This document shows, in pieces, positions 63,984 through 64,000 of a stretch of 64,000 nt of DNA. This DNA is from Apostichopus japonicus (taxonomy: Eukaryota; Echinodermata; Holothuroidea; Aspidochirotida; Stichopodidae). A model generated the notes under the pieces. It was given only the letters and a program-made list of their open reading frames with translations, had not been told where the DNA came from and searched no databases. The stretch's first letter is position 1. The number at the start of each line of letters is the position of its first letter. The stretch is taken from contig NC_092564.1 of assembly GCF_037975245.1 (NCBI RefSeq), positions 1,567,984-1,631,983 of the forward strand, read 5' to 3'. A program made the translations under genes and the position numbers.

Positions 63984-64000
63984 GTAAGTGTTGTAAATGT

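Overview
The window is eukaryotic and non-coding for the most part: AT-rich, full of microsatellites, minisatellites, decayed LINEs, hAT-like MITEs and tRNA-derived SINEs, with genes split by GT-AG introns. The repeat types and the receptor family fit a marine invertebrate deuterostome, most likely an echinoderm; that assignment is an inference, not something the sequence proves.

The main content is a plus-strand tandem array of eight intact, related exons (here A1, A2, A3, B1, B2, B3, C1, C2; ATGs at 6923, 20709, 27695, 33953, 39284, 46360, 60747, 63314). Each starts with an ATG and signal peptide, encodes about 215-225 residues of the N-terminal lobe of an ANF-receptor / periplasmic-binding type-1 ligand-binding domain (as in receptor guanylyl cyclases and natriuretic peptide receptors), and stops at a GTAAGT or GTATGT splice donor in phase 1. 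Seven of the eight have a TATA-like box 52-55 bp upstream of the ATG, so each looks like a true first exon with its own promoter. I find no second half of the domain, no transmembrane segment and no kinase-like or cyclase exon between them. The simplest reading is a cluster of alternative first exons, each spliced to shared downstream exons to the right of the window, in the manner of clustered protocadherins or UGT1A. Partial-gene duplicates and missed short exons remain alternatives.

Region by region. 1-4.4 kb: a repeat-rich edge with a perfect hAT-like MITE, then the first two exons of an unrecognised secreted-protein gene on the minus strand. 4.4-7.6 kb: promoter side and cassette A1. 7.6-20.6 kb: polypurine tract, a LINE 3' end, nested MITEs, a 25-bp minisatellite, a likely solo LTR and a decayed L1/Tx1-like LINE. 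20.7-28.4 kb: cassettes A2 and A3, separated by a 63-bp minisatellite that a SINE has entered. 32.1-51.2 kb: three tandem segmental duplicates, each with one intact B exon followed by a decayed C-type exon. One duplicate carries a MITE, another a LINE, each absent from the other two. 51.2-57.7 kb: a TTAA-flanked inverted-repeat element, a 39-bp minisatellite that grew from a piece of the same duplicon in inverted orientation, and a diverged 146-bp repeat. 59.4 kb: a possible terminal acetyltransferase exon on the minus strand. 60.7-64 kb: cassettes C1 and C2; C2 stays open to the window edge but has a clear donor.

Within the receptor set, B and C exons keep a pair of cysteines 29 residues apart that matches the first disulfide of natriuretic receptors. 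All A exons have lost both. B1 and B3 differ mainly by amino-acid replacements concentrated around this loop. Together with pseudo-exon relics this suggests a birth-and-death, diversity-generating receptor array.
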